From NCBI GenBank assembly GCA_030430565.1, contig JAUIKS010000043.1:1-64000 (forward strand): a stretch of 64,000 nucleotides of DNA. The letters are read 5' to 3'. Made by a program: the position numbers and the translations under genes. Below the pieces are notes generated by a model. The model was not told where the DNA came from. It saw only the letters and a list, made by a program, of their open reading frames with translations, and did not search any database. The DNA comes from Polyangia bacterium. GTDB lineage: Bacteria; Myxococcota_A; Polyangia; Nannocystales; Nannocystaceae. Positions 11,172 to 21,572 of this stretch are shown here, piece by piece. Position 1 is the stretch's first letter. The number at the start of each line of letters is the position of its first letter.

Positions 11172-13024
11172 ACAGCTGGCTCTTCGGTCTTGTTGTTGTG
11201 GCGGGCGCGCTCGCGCCGGCGGAGCCTGCGGGGTCCGGTGAGAAGACGCCGTTGGCCTGCGAGCTCGCGGCGGTCGAGGCTGAGCTCGCGCGCGGCGTCG
11301 CGCAGCTGCGCTTGGAGGACGGTCCGAGCCCGTACCTGGCGACCGCGCGGATCATGCGGTGGAAGTCGCTGGCGCTCGACGGCTCGTACGGCGGCGTCAT
11401 CACGGATGTCGAGGAGCAGCAGGCGGCGGGCAGCATGGAGGTCCGGGTCGGCTCGGCGAGCCGCGACAACAGCAACATCTTCGGCCTCGACGGGGCGCAG
11501 TCTCGCTTCCTGCTCTCGTTCGTGCCGGAGCCGGACTTCACGCGCAGGAAGATCTGGCTGTCGATGGACGTCTCGTTTCGAACGGCGACGAGCACCTTCG
11601 CGGCCAAGCAGGCGATCCTAGATCGTCTCGCCGGCGATCCGCTGCCGAGCGATCTCGGGCCGGCGCCGCAGCCGATCCCGCGGGCGAAGCTGGCGCAGGC
11701 CCAAGAGTCCGGTTGGGCGCTCGGGGCGGTCGAGCTGCGGCACGCCGAGCTGCGGGCGCTGGCGGCCGAGCTGAGCTCGAGGTTTCGCGAGCACCCGAAG
11801 ATCGACAACGGCGACGTGTTCTTCCACGTGCTGGCGACGGATCAGAGCGTGGTCAGCTCGGAGGGGATGCTGCTGCGCGACCACGGGGTGCGGGCGGTGA
11901 TGGCCGTGACGGCGCAGTCGCAGGCGGCCGACGGGATGCTGCTCGACCACGCCGACGCGGTGTTTTTTCAAGAGGTGCCGGTCGCGGACGACGCGCTCCG
12001 TCGGCAGGGCGAGGCGATGGTCGACCGGGTGCTGCGGGAGCTGGTCGAGCTGGCCGAGGCGCCGATGATCGAGGAGGACTACGACGGGCCGCTGCTGTTC
12101 GTCGGTCCGGCGGCGGCGCAGCTGCTGGCGACCACGGTGGCGACGCAGGCGGCCGGGACCCCGGCGCCGCTGGCCGATGGCGGGCGGCTGCGCGAGCTCG
12201 AGCCGCATTGGCAGAACTCGCTCGGGAAGTCGGTGTTGCCGGATTACATCGATCTCGTCGACGATCCGACGGCGCCTGGCTTCGGTCACTACGAGCGCGA
12301 CGCGGAGGGTTTTCCGGCGCAGCGCACCGAGCTCGTGAAGGGCGGCGTGCTGAAGCAGCTGCTGATGACGCGCGCGCCCAACGGGAGCGGGCTCACGAGC
12401 AACGGGCACGCGCGGATGAGCCCGATGTTACAGGTCGGGCCGGCGATTTCGAACCTGACGCTCACGAGCCGCAAGCGCGGCGTCGGCCTGCGCCAGCTCG
12501 AGCGCGAGCTGCTGCGGCGCGCGCGGGAGGACGGCTACGAATTCGCCTACGTGATCGAGCTGCTGCGCGACGGCAACATCCTGGGCCCGGTCCCGCGGGA
12601 GGGTGCGTCGACCTTCGGCGGCGGGCGCAAGGTCGCGGTGCCGATCCCGGCGCGGGTGTTTCGAATTGAGCCGGGCGGCAAGCGGACCCTGGTGCGCGGC
12701 GTGGTGTTCAGCCCGGTGTCGATGCGGGTGCTCCGGCGGATCCGCGCGATCGGCAAGCAGCAGCACGAGCTCCGGATGCGGATCCCGGTCGGCCCGCTCG
12801 GCGGCTTCGCCGGGGAGACGGGCATGGACGGCATCCTGAGCCACACGGTGGATGTCCAGGTGACGACGCCGGACCTGTTGATCGACGGCTTCGAGCTGCT
12901 GGTCGAGCGCGGCGAGAACGAGCGCCTGCCGACGCTGCTACATCCGCTGCGCGATCCGGACTGGAAGTTTTCCAAGACGACGACCGCAGGAGCCGCGGAC
13001 GCGTCGCTCAAGACGACGAATTGA
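11168..13024 (+). CDS. TldE/PmbA-like partner without zinc motif, exported
   Basis: 618 aa from a GTG that overlaps the TldD-like stop (GTGA), indicating translational coupling. N-terminal signal peptide (about residues 1-21, ALAPAEPAG region). The protein aligns in layout with its upstream neighbour: LDGSYGG/SREDNS-type N-terminal domain, then a block LLFVGPAAAQLLATT where TldD has its HExxxH motif, so the zinc ligands are missing, then GKSVLPDYIDLVDDP, which parallels GKRVLPTFLDMVDDP of the partner, and a C-terminal beta domain. This matches the TldD (catalytic)/TldE (non-catalytic) heterodimer logic. Likely forms a periplasmic complex with the upstream lipoprotein; inference. Followed by a hairpin at 13027. 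Confidence 0.85.
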   Translation: MNSWLFGLVVVAGALAPAEPAGSGEKTPLACELAAVEAELARGVAQLRLEDGPSPYLATARIMRWKSLALDGSYGGVITDVEEQQAAGSMEVRVGSASRDNSNIFGLDGAQSRFLLSFVPEPDFTRRKIWLSMDVSFRTATSTFAAKQAILDRLAGDPLPSDLGPAPQPIPRAKLAQAQESGWALGAVELRHAELRALAAELSSRFREHPKIDNGDVFFHVLATDQSVVSSEGMLLRDHGVRAVMAVTAQSQAADGMLLDHADAVFFQEVPVADDALRRQGEAMVDRVLRELVELAEAPMIEEDYDGPLLFVGPAAAQLLATTVATQAAGTPAPLADGGRLRELEPHWQNSLGKSVLPDYIDLVDDPTAPGFGHYERDAEGFPAQRTELVKGGVLKQLLMTRAPNGSGLTSNGHARMSPMLQVGPAISNLTLTSRKRGVGLRQLERELLRRAREDGYEFAYVIELLRDGNILGPVPREGASTFGGGRKVAVPIPARVFRIEPGGKRTLVRGVVFSPVSMRVLRRIRAIGKQQHELRMRIPVGPLGGFAGETGMDGILSHTVDVQVTTPDLLIDGFELLVERGENERLPTLLHPLRDPDWKFSKTTTAGAADASLKTTN

Positions 13025-13026
13025 GA

Positions 13027-13050
13027 ACGCCGCGCCCGAGGGCGCGGCGT
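13027..13050. terminator. GC-rich hairpin between convergent genes
   Basis: ACGCCGCGCCC/GGGCGCGGCGT, a perfect 10-11 bp stem with GAG in the loop, directly after the stop at 13024 and before the converging gene end at 13073. No T run follows, so it may stop transcription weakly or act as a 3' RNA stabiliser. Confidence 0.6.
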
Positions 13051-13072
13051 CGGCGTCGCGTGTCGCTCGCGC

Positions 13073-14053
13073 TTAGAGGCTCTTCTGCGCGAACTTGATC
13101 GCCTCGATGATCGTGTACTGGGTCGGCGAGTTGGCCTGGGCGTCCGCCGGCATGGTCTGGATGCCCTCGGAGTGCCACCGGACGATGCCGCCCTCGTCGA
13201 GCAGGATGATCGAGGGGGAGGCGCGCAGGTACTCGATGTACGTGGTCGAGCCCTCGAGGCCGATCTCGCGCGCCTTGTTGTACTCGGTCGAGTTCGGGAA
13301 GCGGTACAGCGGGATGTCAGCCAGCTCTTTTTTGCCGTGCGTCTTGTGGAAGTCGCGGATCTGGCCGTCGTTCATCGGGCGCACGCGGTCGTTGCCCGGG
13401 AACTGAATGTGCGTGAACAGGATGTCGACGCCGGCGGCGTTGAGGTCAGCCTGGGCGAGCTGGAGGACCTGCAGCATCTCGGCGGCCTGGGCCTGCTCCT
13501 CGCGGGTCGCCCAGTCCCAGAACACGAGCATGTGCTTCTTGCCGTAGAGCTGACGGCCGTCGGTGATGCCGCCGTTGGCGTTGACGAGCATGGTGGCGAC
13601 GCTCGCGTGGCCGAACAGGGTCTTGCGGGCCCAGTCGGGGGCGGCGTTGAGCTTGGAGGCGCCGACCAAGAACAGCGGCGGGCCCTCCTCGATGGGCGGG
13701 AGCTTGCTGTGGGGCTTGGCGGTGATCTCGACCTCGAGCTCCTGGGCCGGGGTGTCCTTGACGGGCGGGCGCCAGAGGTTGAGCTTGACCGGCTCGCCGC
13801 TGGCGAGCTTGCTGAGCCGCAGGTCCGCGCGGGTGCTGACGGGGCTGCCGTTCATCGCGAGGATCAGGTCGCCCTTTTGGATCTGATCGCAGCCGGTGCA
13901 CTCGTACTTGTTGTTGTAAGCGACGTAGACGCCGCCCTTCTCGAGGTTCGCGCTCGGGACGGTGGGTTGTCCGGAGACTTCACAGGCGGCGAGGGACAGG
14001 CCCGACACAGCCAGGAGGGACGCGAGACCGAGGGCAGACAGGATCTTCTTCAT
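13073..14053 (-). CDS. Lipoprotein with PDZ and thioredoxin-like domains
   Basis: 326 aa. Signal peptide with lipobox LSLAAC (Cys about 24). Residues about 35-112 form a PDZ-like domain (GGVYVAYNNKY, GDLILAMNGSPV, VKLNLWRP). The rest (about 125-326) looks like a thioredoxin fold, with HMLVFWDWATREE where AhpC/TlpA proteins have their CxxC. Both active-site cysteines are absent, so a redox role is unlikely and a binding role is more probable. A CTGCDQ motif lies in the PDZ part. SPSIILLDEGGIVRWH is the usual cis-Pro strand and beta hairpin of thioredoxins. Convergent with the TldE-like gene; a 247-bp gap precedes it. Confidence 0.8.
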   Translation of the reverse strand: MKKILSALGLASLLAVSGLSLAACEVSGQPTVPSANLEKGGVYVAYNNKYECTGCDQIQKGDLILAMNGSPVSTRADLRLSKLASGEPVKLNLWRPPVKDTPAQELEVEITAKPHSKLPPIEEGPPLFLVGASKLNAAPDWARKTLFGHASVATMLVNANGGITDGRQLYGKKHMLVFWDWATREEQAQAAEMLQVLQLAQADLNAAGVDILFTHIQFPGNDRVRPMNDGQIRDFHKTHGKKELADIPLYRFPNSTEYNKAREIGLEGSTTYIEYLRASPSIILLDEGGIVRWHSEGIQTMPADAQANSPTQYTIIEAIKFAQKSL

Positions 14054-14300
14054 GGGCGGGGCTCTCCAGAGGACGCGCGCGGAGTGGAGCGACGCGTTTC
14101 CATGGTGCGATGGCGCATTTTGTAGAACGCGTGGATGCGGGCGTCAATCGATTTGTGCGGCGTCGGCGCGCTCACCAGCGCGGGTGCCGGTTTGCGCGGC
14201 GGCTCCCGCCGACACGCGTGGCGTCGATCCCTTGGCGGTACCTCGACCTCGTCTAGCGCTCGACGATTGGCCGTGTGAGCCAAAGGCCAGGCAGCGGCCG

Positions 14301-15575
14301 TCAGAATCGTGCGCGCGCGCCGAACAGGAGCGCCCAGAATTTTGGCAACCCCTTCTGCGTGGGGTTGTCGACGGTCACGTCGATCGCGGCGTCGTCGAGC
14401 GTCGAGACGATGGTGACGCCGGACGCGTCCGGGTGGTCGAGGTGGGCGAGGAAGTAGTAGGTGAAGCTGTAGTCGAAGCGCGCGCCGACGGCGATGTTGG
14501 GGTGCACGAACACGTTGAAGCCGACCTGCAGCGGGACCGCGAAGCCGTGGAAGTCGAGGCGCGCCGGCCCGCTGAGCGTCTCGTAGCGCGCGCGCCAGAG
14601 CAGGTAGTGAAAGCCCGCGCCGACGTAGGGGTCGTAGCGACCACGCGGGAGCACGTGAATGCGTAGGGTCGGGCCGGCGTTGGCGGTCCGCAGCTTGGCG
14701 GTCGTGGTCACCGCTTGGGAGAGATCGAACTCGGCGAGATCGATCCCGAGGCGATCGTTGATCAGCTGCTCGAGGCGGACCGGGTCGAGGTCGTAAATGT
14801 CGGTCGCGAATCGACCGTTGATCTCGCCGGGGTTGAGGGTGCCCCAGCCGAGCTCTAGGCCGAAGTCGAGGATGCCGAGGGAGTTGCGACCGATGAGGCC
14901 CGCGATGCGAAAGCCGGGCGTGGCGTCGAGGTTGTCGGCGTCTCTGCAGTAGCTGCCGGTGCAGCCCTGGGTGCCGAGCATGAACTCGAGGATGAGTCCC
15001 TTGTGGCGCCACTTCTTGGGGTCCTTACGCTCGCGCGCGTGCTTCTCTTGCTCGTAGGCCTCGAGCTGCTCTGGCGTGATGGTTGTCGAGGGCGGCGGCG
15101 CGTCGGCTTGGGGCGTTGGCTCGACGGAGGCGTCTTGTTGGTCTGGCGGGCCCGCGTCCGCGGGCTGCATCACGGGCGCGCTGGTTGCCGGATCACCCGC
15201 TGGGGCCCCCGCGATTGGTTCGGGCTGAGGCGGTCCGGGAACTTCATCGGCGCGCGGGCCTGGGTCCGCCTCGGCCGAGCTAGGCTTAGGCTGGGCGGGT
15301 GCGGGCGCGGGCGCGGGCTTTGGTGCGGGTGTCGAGCGCGGGCTCGGTGCGGGTCGCGGTCGCGCGGCCGGCTGTGTGGGCTGGGCAGCCGGTTTGCTGG
15401 CGGGCGGACTCGGCTCTGGCTCGCTGCCCGGGACGCTGCCGCTTCGCTCCGGCGGCAGGGCCGGAGGCGGACCGGGGTCCTGGGCCCGGGCTGTGGGCGC
15501 GACGCTCACGAAGCCGAACGCCACCACGAGCGCGAGGAGCGGCGTTCGAGAACATACGAGCCTCATTGTTCTCAC
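14301..15575 (-). CDS. Outer-membrane beta-barrel candidate with proline-rich N-terminus
   Basis: 424 aa. Signal peptide (about 1-31, ending ARA), then a long Pro/Ala/Lys/Glu-rich region (about 32-160) that would span periplasm or peptidoglycan, then a C-terminal beta-rich domain (about 185-424) with alternating hydrophobic strands, aromatic girdles (YVGAGFHYLLWRARYE, FDYSFTYYFLAHL) and a terminal Phe, as in outer-membrane barrels. The GCTGSYCRD segment holds two cysteines that could form a disulfide. No specific family is recognised. An in-frame ATG three codons in (15566) is an alternative start; neither has a clear RBS. Transcribed in the same direction as rpoD but 200 bp away. Confidence 0.78.
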   Translation of the reverse strand: MRTMRLVCSRTPLLALVVAFGFVSVAPTARAQDPGPPPALPPERSGSVPGSEPEPSPPASKPAAQPTQPAARPRPAPSPRSTPAPKPAPAPAPAQPKPSSAEADPGPRADEVPGPPQPEPIAGAPAGDPATSAPVMQPADAGPPDQQDASVEPTPQADAPPPSTTITPEQLEAYEQEKHARERKDPKKWRHKGLILEFMLGTQGCTGSYCRDADNLDATPGFRIAGLIGRNSLGILDFGLELGWGTLNPGEINGRFATDIYDLDPVRLEQLINDRLGIDLAEFDLSQAVTTTAKLRTANAGPTLRIHVLPRGRYDPYVGAGFHYLLWRARYETLSGPARLDFHGFAVPLQVGFNVFVHPNIAVGARFDYSFTYYFLAHLDHPDASGVTIVSTLDDAAIDVTVDNPTQKGLPKFWALLFGARARF

Positions 15576-15677
15576 ATAAGTAGCGCGGCGTTGGTTCGCG
15601 TGCCACCGCGACGTGGTGCGGCGGCCTCACCGCGGCGCGCTCCCTGGGCGCCTATCGTGGGCGCTGTTAAATCGCGC

Positions 15678-15717
15678 GACGCCGACTCGATCTCCTCCAG
15701 GAGATCTTGTCGGCGTC
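15678..15717. repeat. 40-bp near-perfect palindrome downstream of rpoD
   Basis: GACGCCGAC and GTCGGCGTC (9 bp) enclose GATCTCCT/AGGAGATC (8 bp), with a 2x2 mismatch between the two arms and CC at the centre. It lies about 60 bp after the rpoD stop. A second hairpin (GCGCTCTCGCG/CGCGAGCGC type) lies at about 15734-15757. There is no T run, so either a non-canonical end of the dnaG-rpoD transcript, a protein-binding site or a mobile palindromic repeat is possible. Confidence 0.7.
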
Positions 15718-15774
15718 GACGCGTGCGCAGGAGGCGCTCTCGCGGTTTCGCGCGAGCGCTCGTTCGACGAAGAA

Positions 15775-17550
<1,776 letters not shown>

Positions 17551-17563
17551 GTTTCAACTTCTC

Positions 17564-19900
17564 TTAGGCCTGTCCTCGAGGAGGAGTTGGTTCCCGGTCT
17601 AGCTCGATGAGCTGGCGGGCGAGCTCGACGCGCTGCTTGCTCAGCGTTCGTACGAGCTCCAGATCGCCACGCTCATGAGCGCGGCGCATGGCGAGCGCCG
17701 CTTCATCTCGTTTGCGCTTTAAAACGTGTCGTTTACAGCCCCGCAGGCAGGACCCGAGGACCTCTTGGGGGTCGAGCTCGGTCTCGCGGTAGGCCCCGGA
17801 GAACACGGCGTCGTGCACTTGCCGGTGGGCCCGCGTGTCGATGAGCTCGAGCAGCTCTCCCTCGCTGGGGTTCGCGCCGTGCTTGGCGGCCTCGATGACC
17901 GCGCGCGCGATCGGCTCGAGGCGCGCGTCGGTGATGTGCTCGAGGACCTCGGAGCGCTCGGCGACCCCGGCGAGGTGCGGGTTGTCGACGAGCAGCGCGA
18001 CGATGCTGGCCTGCTCGCGGGGGAGCGCGGGGAGCCGCGCGGGCGGACGGCCCGCGTCGGGTCGCGGCGGCCCCTGCTCGGGCGGTGGTCCGAAGCTCGC
18101 GGGCGGCCCGAAGCCCGCGGGCGGTCCGAAGTCTTCGGGTCCGGGCGGCGGTCCAAAATCAGGAGGTCCGAAGTCGGGCGGCGGTCCGCCGGGCGGGTCA
18201 CCGCCGGGTCGATCGAGGTGGTCGAGGCGCTCCAGCGGTTCAGGCGGCGGGCCGTCGAAGAAGCCGGGGGGGAGGCCCTCGTACGGGGCGGGGCTCTGAG
18301 GGCTGTGCGGAGAGGGTCCTCGCGGATTAAACGAGCCCTTGCGGAAGGCGTCTTTCTTGAAGCCGCCGCCGCCACCCCTGAAGCCACCGCCCTGCGAGCG
18401 ACCGCCGCCGGAGAAGCGACCCCGATCGGGGTATTGCTTCTGACGTTGCGACCGGTACGGAGGATCTTGGTAGTTCCGCATGGGGCCAGAGGACTGCGTA
18501 AATCCGCGGCGGTTTCCCTCGCCCGCGAATCGATCGTTCGCGAAGCGGCCATTCGCCGGACGACCTCCACCGCGCGATCGTCCGTTGCCTCGTAGTAAAG
18601 CTGAAATGCGCTGAGGCGAAAGATTGAGCAATTTTGCGGCGCGATCAACGTAGAGATCACGCGCGGCGTCGCTCTTCACCTTCGCGAGCAGGGGGGCGAT
18701 AGCGTCGAGGGCGCGAGCTTGCGCGTCAAAGGACTCGGTGGCTCCATCTGCGACCATTCGCTCGATCATCCACAGCAGCGCGGAAGAGGGCCGTTCGAAC
18801 AGGTAGGTCAAGCGCTCGGGGTCGACGCTGTCGGGGTCTTCGCCCGCGTCGAGCACGACGATGCGCGCGTCGAGGCCGGCTTCGAGCAGCAGCGGGATGG
18901 CGGCGCGCGCGGCCTTGAGCCCGGCGGCGTCGCCGTCGAAGCAGAGCACGACGGTGCTGGTGAAGCGGGCGATGACCTCGACCTGCATGGAGGTCAACGA
19001 TGTTCCGAGGGGGGCGACGGTCTCGTGAAAGCCCCGCTGGTGCATGCTGACGACGTCGACGTTGCCCTCGACCAAGATCGCGCGCCCGCGCCTGCGCATG
19101 TTCTGACCAGCGGCGTGCAGGCCGAACAGCGTCTTGCTCTTTTTGTAGAGCAGCGACTCGGGCGAGTTGACGTACTTGGGGATCGTCCGGCCGTCGGTCT
19201 CGGTCGCGTGCTCGGGCAGGACGCGTCCGGAGAAGCCGACGATCGAGCCGCCGGCCTGGATGATCGGGAACATCAGCCGGCCGCGAAACTTGTCGAAGTG
19301 GGCGCCGGTTCGCTCGCTGCGACCGATGAGGCCGAGCTTCTCGGCGAGCTCCAGCGAGAGCTGGTTGCTCGCGAGCGCGCGCGCGAGTCGGTCCCAGCCG
19401 GCCTCGGTCGGCGCGGGCGCGTATCCGAGCAGGAAGGTCTCGGAGGCCTCGTCGGTGATCCCGCGCGTCTGCTGGTAGGCGCGGGCGAGCGCGCCCTCGG
19501 GCGCGTGCAGCAGGATCTCGCGGTAGGTGTCCAGCGCGCAGCGCATGATCGCGTACGCGCGCTCGCGCTCGGCGTGGCGGGCGGCGATCTTGTCGGGCCG
19601 GCCGGTGTTGGGGAGCTGGACGCCGTAGCGCTCGGCGAGCTTGCGCGCGGCCTCGAGGAAGCCGACGCCCTCTAGCTCCATGACGAACTGCAGCCCGTCG
19701 CCGTAAACGCCGCAGCCGAAGCACTTGTAGCTGCGCCGCTCAGGGTTGACGTAGAAGCTGGGCGTCTTCTCCTGATGGAACGGACAGCAGGCCTTATAAT
19801 TCTTCCCGGCCCGCTGAAGACCCACGTACTGGTTGATCAGGTCGACGATGTCGATCCGATCTCTCAGCTCTTGCAGTTTGTCATCCGGGATACCTGCCAT
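17564..19900 (-). CDS. dnaG: DNA primase DnaG
   Basis: 778 aa from the ATG at 19900; an open frame extends further upstream but family N-termini start here (MAGIPDDKLQELRDRIDIV). Makes RNA primers at the replication fork. Zinc-binding CHC2 domain with C39, H42, C60 and C63; DnaG core; Toprim motifs ILVEGNVDVVSMHQ and VLCFDGDAAGLKAA. An unusually long low-complexity linker (about residues 435-620, rich in Gly, Arg, Phe then Pro/Gly) separates the catalytic core from the C-terminal helicase-binding domain (about 630-778). That linker explains the length excess over the usual about 600 aa. First gene of the dnaG-rpoD operon. Confidence 0.96.
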   Translation of the reverse strand: MAGIPDDKLQELRDRIDIVDLINQYVGLQRAGKNYKACCPFHQEKTPSFYVNPERRSYKCFGCGVYGDGLQFVMELEGVGFLEAARKLAERYGVQLPNTGRPDKIAARHAERERAYAIMRCALDTYREILLHAPEGALARAYQQTRGITDEASETFLLGYAPAPTEAGWDRLARALASNQLSLELAEKLGLIGRSERTGAHFDKFRGRLMFPIIQAGGSIVGFSGRVLPEHATETDGRTIPKYVNSPESLLYKKSKTLFGLHAAGQNMRRRGRAILVEGNVDVVSMHQRGFHETVAPLGTSLTSMQVEVIARFTSTVVLCFDGDAAGLKAARAAIPLLLEAGLDARIVVLDAGEDPDSVDPERLTYLFERPSSALLWMIERMVADGATESFDAQARALDAIAPLLAKVKSDAARDLYVDRAAKLLNLSPQRISALLRGNGRSRGGGRPANGRFANDRFAGEGNRRGFTQSSGPMRNYQDPPYRSQRQKQYPDRGRFSGGGRSQGGGFRGGGGGFKKDAFRKGSFNPRGPSPHSPQSPAPYEGLPPGFFDGPPPEPLERLDHLDRPGGDPPGGPPPDFGPPDFGPPPGPEDFGPPAGFGPPASFGPPPEQGPPRPDAGRPPARLPALPREQASIVALLVDNPHLAGVAERSEVLEHITDARLEPIARAVIEAAKHGANPSEGELLELIDTRAHRQVHDAVFSGAYRETELDPQEVLGSCLRGCKRHVLKRKRDEAALAMRRAHERGDLELVRTLSKQRVELARQLIELDREPTPPRGQA

Positions 19901-20183
19901 GGACAAACAGGAGCGCGCTTGAACGGCAACGATGTGCCGTGAGCGCATCAGGATAGGGAAATTCCACGAGAAATCGAGTGTATGTGCGCTCTTGCGAGCT
20001 GAATCTCTTGTAAGGATCCCCACAAGTTGCGAATACGCAAGCCTGATCGTTGGTTCTCGCCACTAATTTGCCCGCAGCGCCAAACAGGTGCATGGGCGAA
20101 CAATGGCAGCGATCGGCACCGGTCACGGGGATCATCGGGAGCGGCGGCACAGCGGCGCGCGCGCGCGTGCGCGTGACCGCTTG
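19901..20183. other. Divergent intergenic region upstream of dnaG
   Basis: About 280 bp between dnaG and the divergent small gene. Presumably contains the dnaG-rpoD promoter. It is visibly more AT-rich around 19960-20070 than its neighbours, which fits a regulatory region, but I cannot assign hexamers with confidence. No gene seen. Confidence 0.4.
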
Positions 20184-20477
20184 ATGGACCGGGCGACGAA
20201 GTCGTATCCGCTCACGGACTCGCTGTCCAAGGCCCGCAACGTCGAGAACTTACTGCTGTTCATCGACGACGACCTGCGCGAGACGGCGCTGGCGCTCCAT
20301 AACGTGGAGCAGTTTCTTTTGCAGACCTTGGGGCTCCTGGAGCGACCCAGGCTGCGGCGCGAGGACGTCCAGAGCCTCGCGGGCGACGCCGAGGTGCTGG
20401 ACCACGTCGACATGCTGGGTGAGACGATCGAGACGCTCCGGCGGCGGCTTTCGCTCCTCGCGGCGAGCCTGCGCTGA
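20184..20477 (+). CDS. Small helical hypothetical protein
   Basis: 97 aa from the ATG at 20184 (MDRATKSYPLTDSL). The frame is open further upstream, but that part is Arg/His/Gly-rich and looks untranslated. The product is almost entirely alpha-helical with heptad-like leucines (VENLLLFIDDDLRETALALHNVEQ split over about 20-43, and LRRRLSLLAASLR at the end), suggesting a coiled-coil or helical bundle. No signal peptide or membrane segment. Function unknown. It lies between the divergent dnaG and the CPBP protease. Confidence 0.6.
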   Translation: MDRATKSYPLTDSLSKARNVENLLLFIDDDLRETALALHNVEQFLLQTLGLLERPRLRREDVQSLAGDAEVLDHVDMLGETIETLRRRLSLLAASLR

Positions 20478-20625
20478 GTTGAAGAATGTCGGGTTGAGCT
20501 AGCGCTTCGCGTGCAAACACGCGCGTCGTACAGGGACCTCGCGAAACGCTCCGCGTCGGCAGCCCGCGCTGCTAGGGTATGCATTTGTCGAGGGATGGCG
20601 GTATATCGCGGCCGGACGGTCCAGC

Positions 20626-21543
20626 GTGACGAAGCCGAGGTCTGACAGCCCGCCAGCGGGGGAGCCGGGCGCCGCGAGCTCGAGCGCTCCGGCCGCTGCG
20701 GCTCCTCCCGATCCGTCGGCGCCTTCGCCGGTGGATCCGAAGCAGCGCGCGCGTCAGGCGATCCTGGCGACCTGCGCGGTCTATGTGGGCTTTGGGTTGA
20801 TGGCGCTGCACCCGTGGACGCTCGAGGTGCGCGGCTTGGCGTTGATCGTCGCGTTTTACTTCTTGCCGGGCTGGATGCTGCGGCGGGAGCCAGGAACCCA
20901 GCGGCGCTACCAGGTCGGTCCCGAGAGCCCGTTTCCGCTGTGGAGCTGGCGCGGGGCGCGGGTCGCGGGGCTCACGGCGCTCTTGGTGTTCCCGCCGTTT
21001 GTCCTGGGCTTTTGGTGGTTTTACTGGAAGGTCTGCGCCGGCCAGACCGGCTGGCTGCTCTCGCCGCTGGTCTGGCTCGAGGCGCTGACGCCGTGGGTGG
21101 CGGGCGTCGAGGATTTTGTCCAGAGCTTGTGTCGTCCGCACCGCGGCGGGTTTTGGCCCGAGGCGCTGCGGGTGCCGCTGAAGTGGCGCGAGTACTACGG
21201 GCTCGGCTTCGTGCGCGAGCTCGGCATCGGCCTGTTCGCGGTCGCGCTCGCGGAGGAGGTGTTTCACCGCGGGTACTTGATGAGCGCGTTCGAGGACCGG
21301 TGGCCGGCGCGCTGGAAGCTGCTGGGCGTCCCCTTCGGCTTCGCGGCGGTGCTCTCGAGCCTGCTGTTCGCGGTCGGGCACCTGGTCGGGATGGCCCAGG
21401 CTGGGCGGCTCGTGACTTTCTTCCCGGCGCTCGTGTTCGCGTGGCTGTGGCGGCGAAGCGGCAGCCTGTGGGCGCCCGCGCTGTTTCACACGGCGGCGAA
21501 CCTGCTGATGGATGTGCTCCTGGCGACGACCTTTCCGCGCTAG
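20626..21543 (+). CDS. CPBP-family glutamic intramembrane protease
   Basis: 305 aa from a GTG. N-terminal about 40 residues are Pro/Ala/Ser-rich and cytosolic; six or more hydrophobic segments follow. The Abi/CPBP motifs are present: AEEVFHRGYL (EExxxR), a later FAVGHLVGM His and LFHTAANLLMD. Family members (Rce1-like) cleave within or near the membrane; in Myxococcota some act as myxosortases on MYXO-CTERM tails such as the one encoded at 3843. Which subfamily this belongs to cannot be decided by eye. It is followed 30 bp later by a HAD phosphatase gene. Confidence 0.85.
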   Translation: MTKPRSDSPPAGEPGAASSSAPAAAAPPDPSAPSPVDPKQRARQAILATCAVYVGFGLMALHPWTLEVRGLALIVAFYFLPGWMLRREPGTQRRYQVGPESPFPLWSWRGARVAGLTALLVFPPFVLGFWWFYWKVCAGQTGWLLSPLVWLEALTPWVAGVEDFVQSLCRPHRGGFWPEALRVPLKWREYYGLGFVRELGIGLFAVALAEEVFHRGYLMSAFEDRWPARWKLLGVPFGFAAVLSSLLFAVGHLVGMAQAGRLVTFFPALVFAWLWRRSGSLWAPALFHTAANLLMDVLLATTFPR

Positions 21544-21572
21544 GCCTGGGTAGAGTAGGACGGGGTTTAGCG

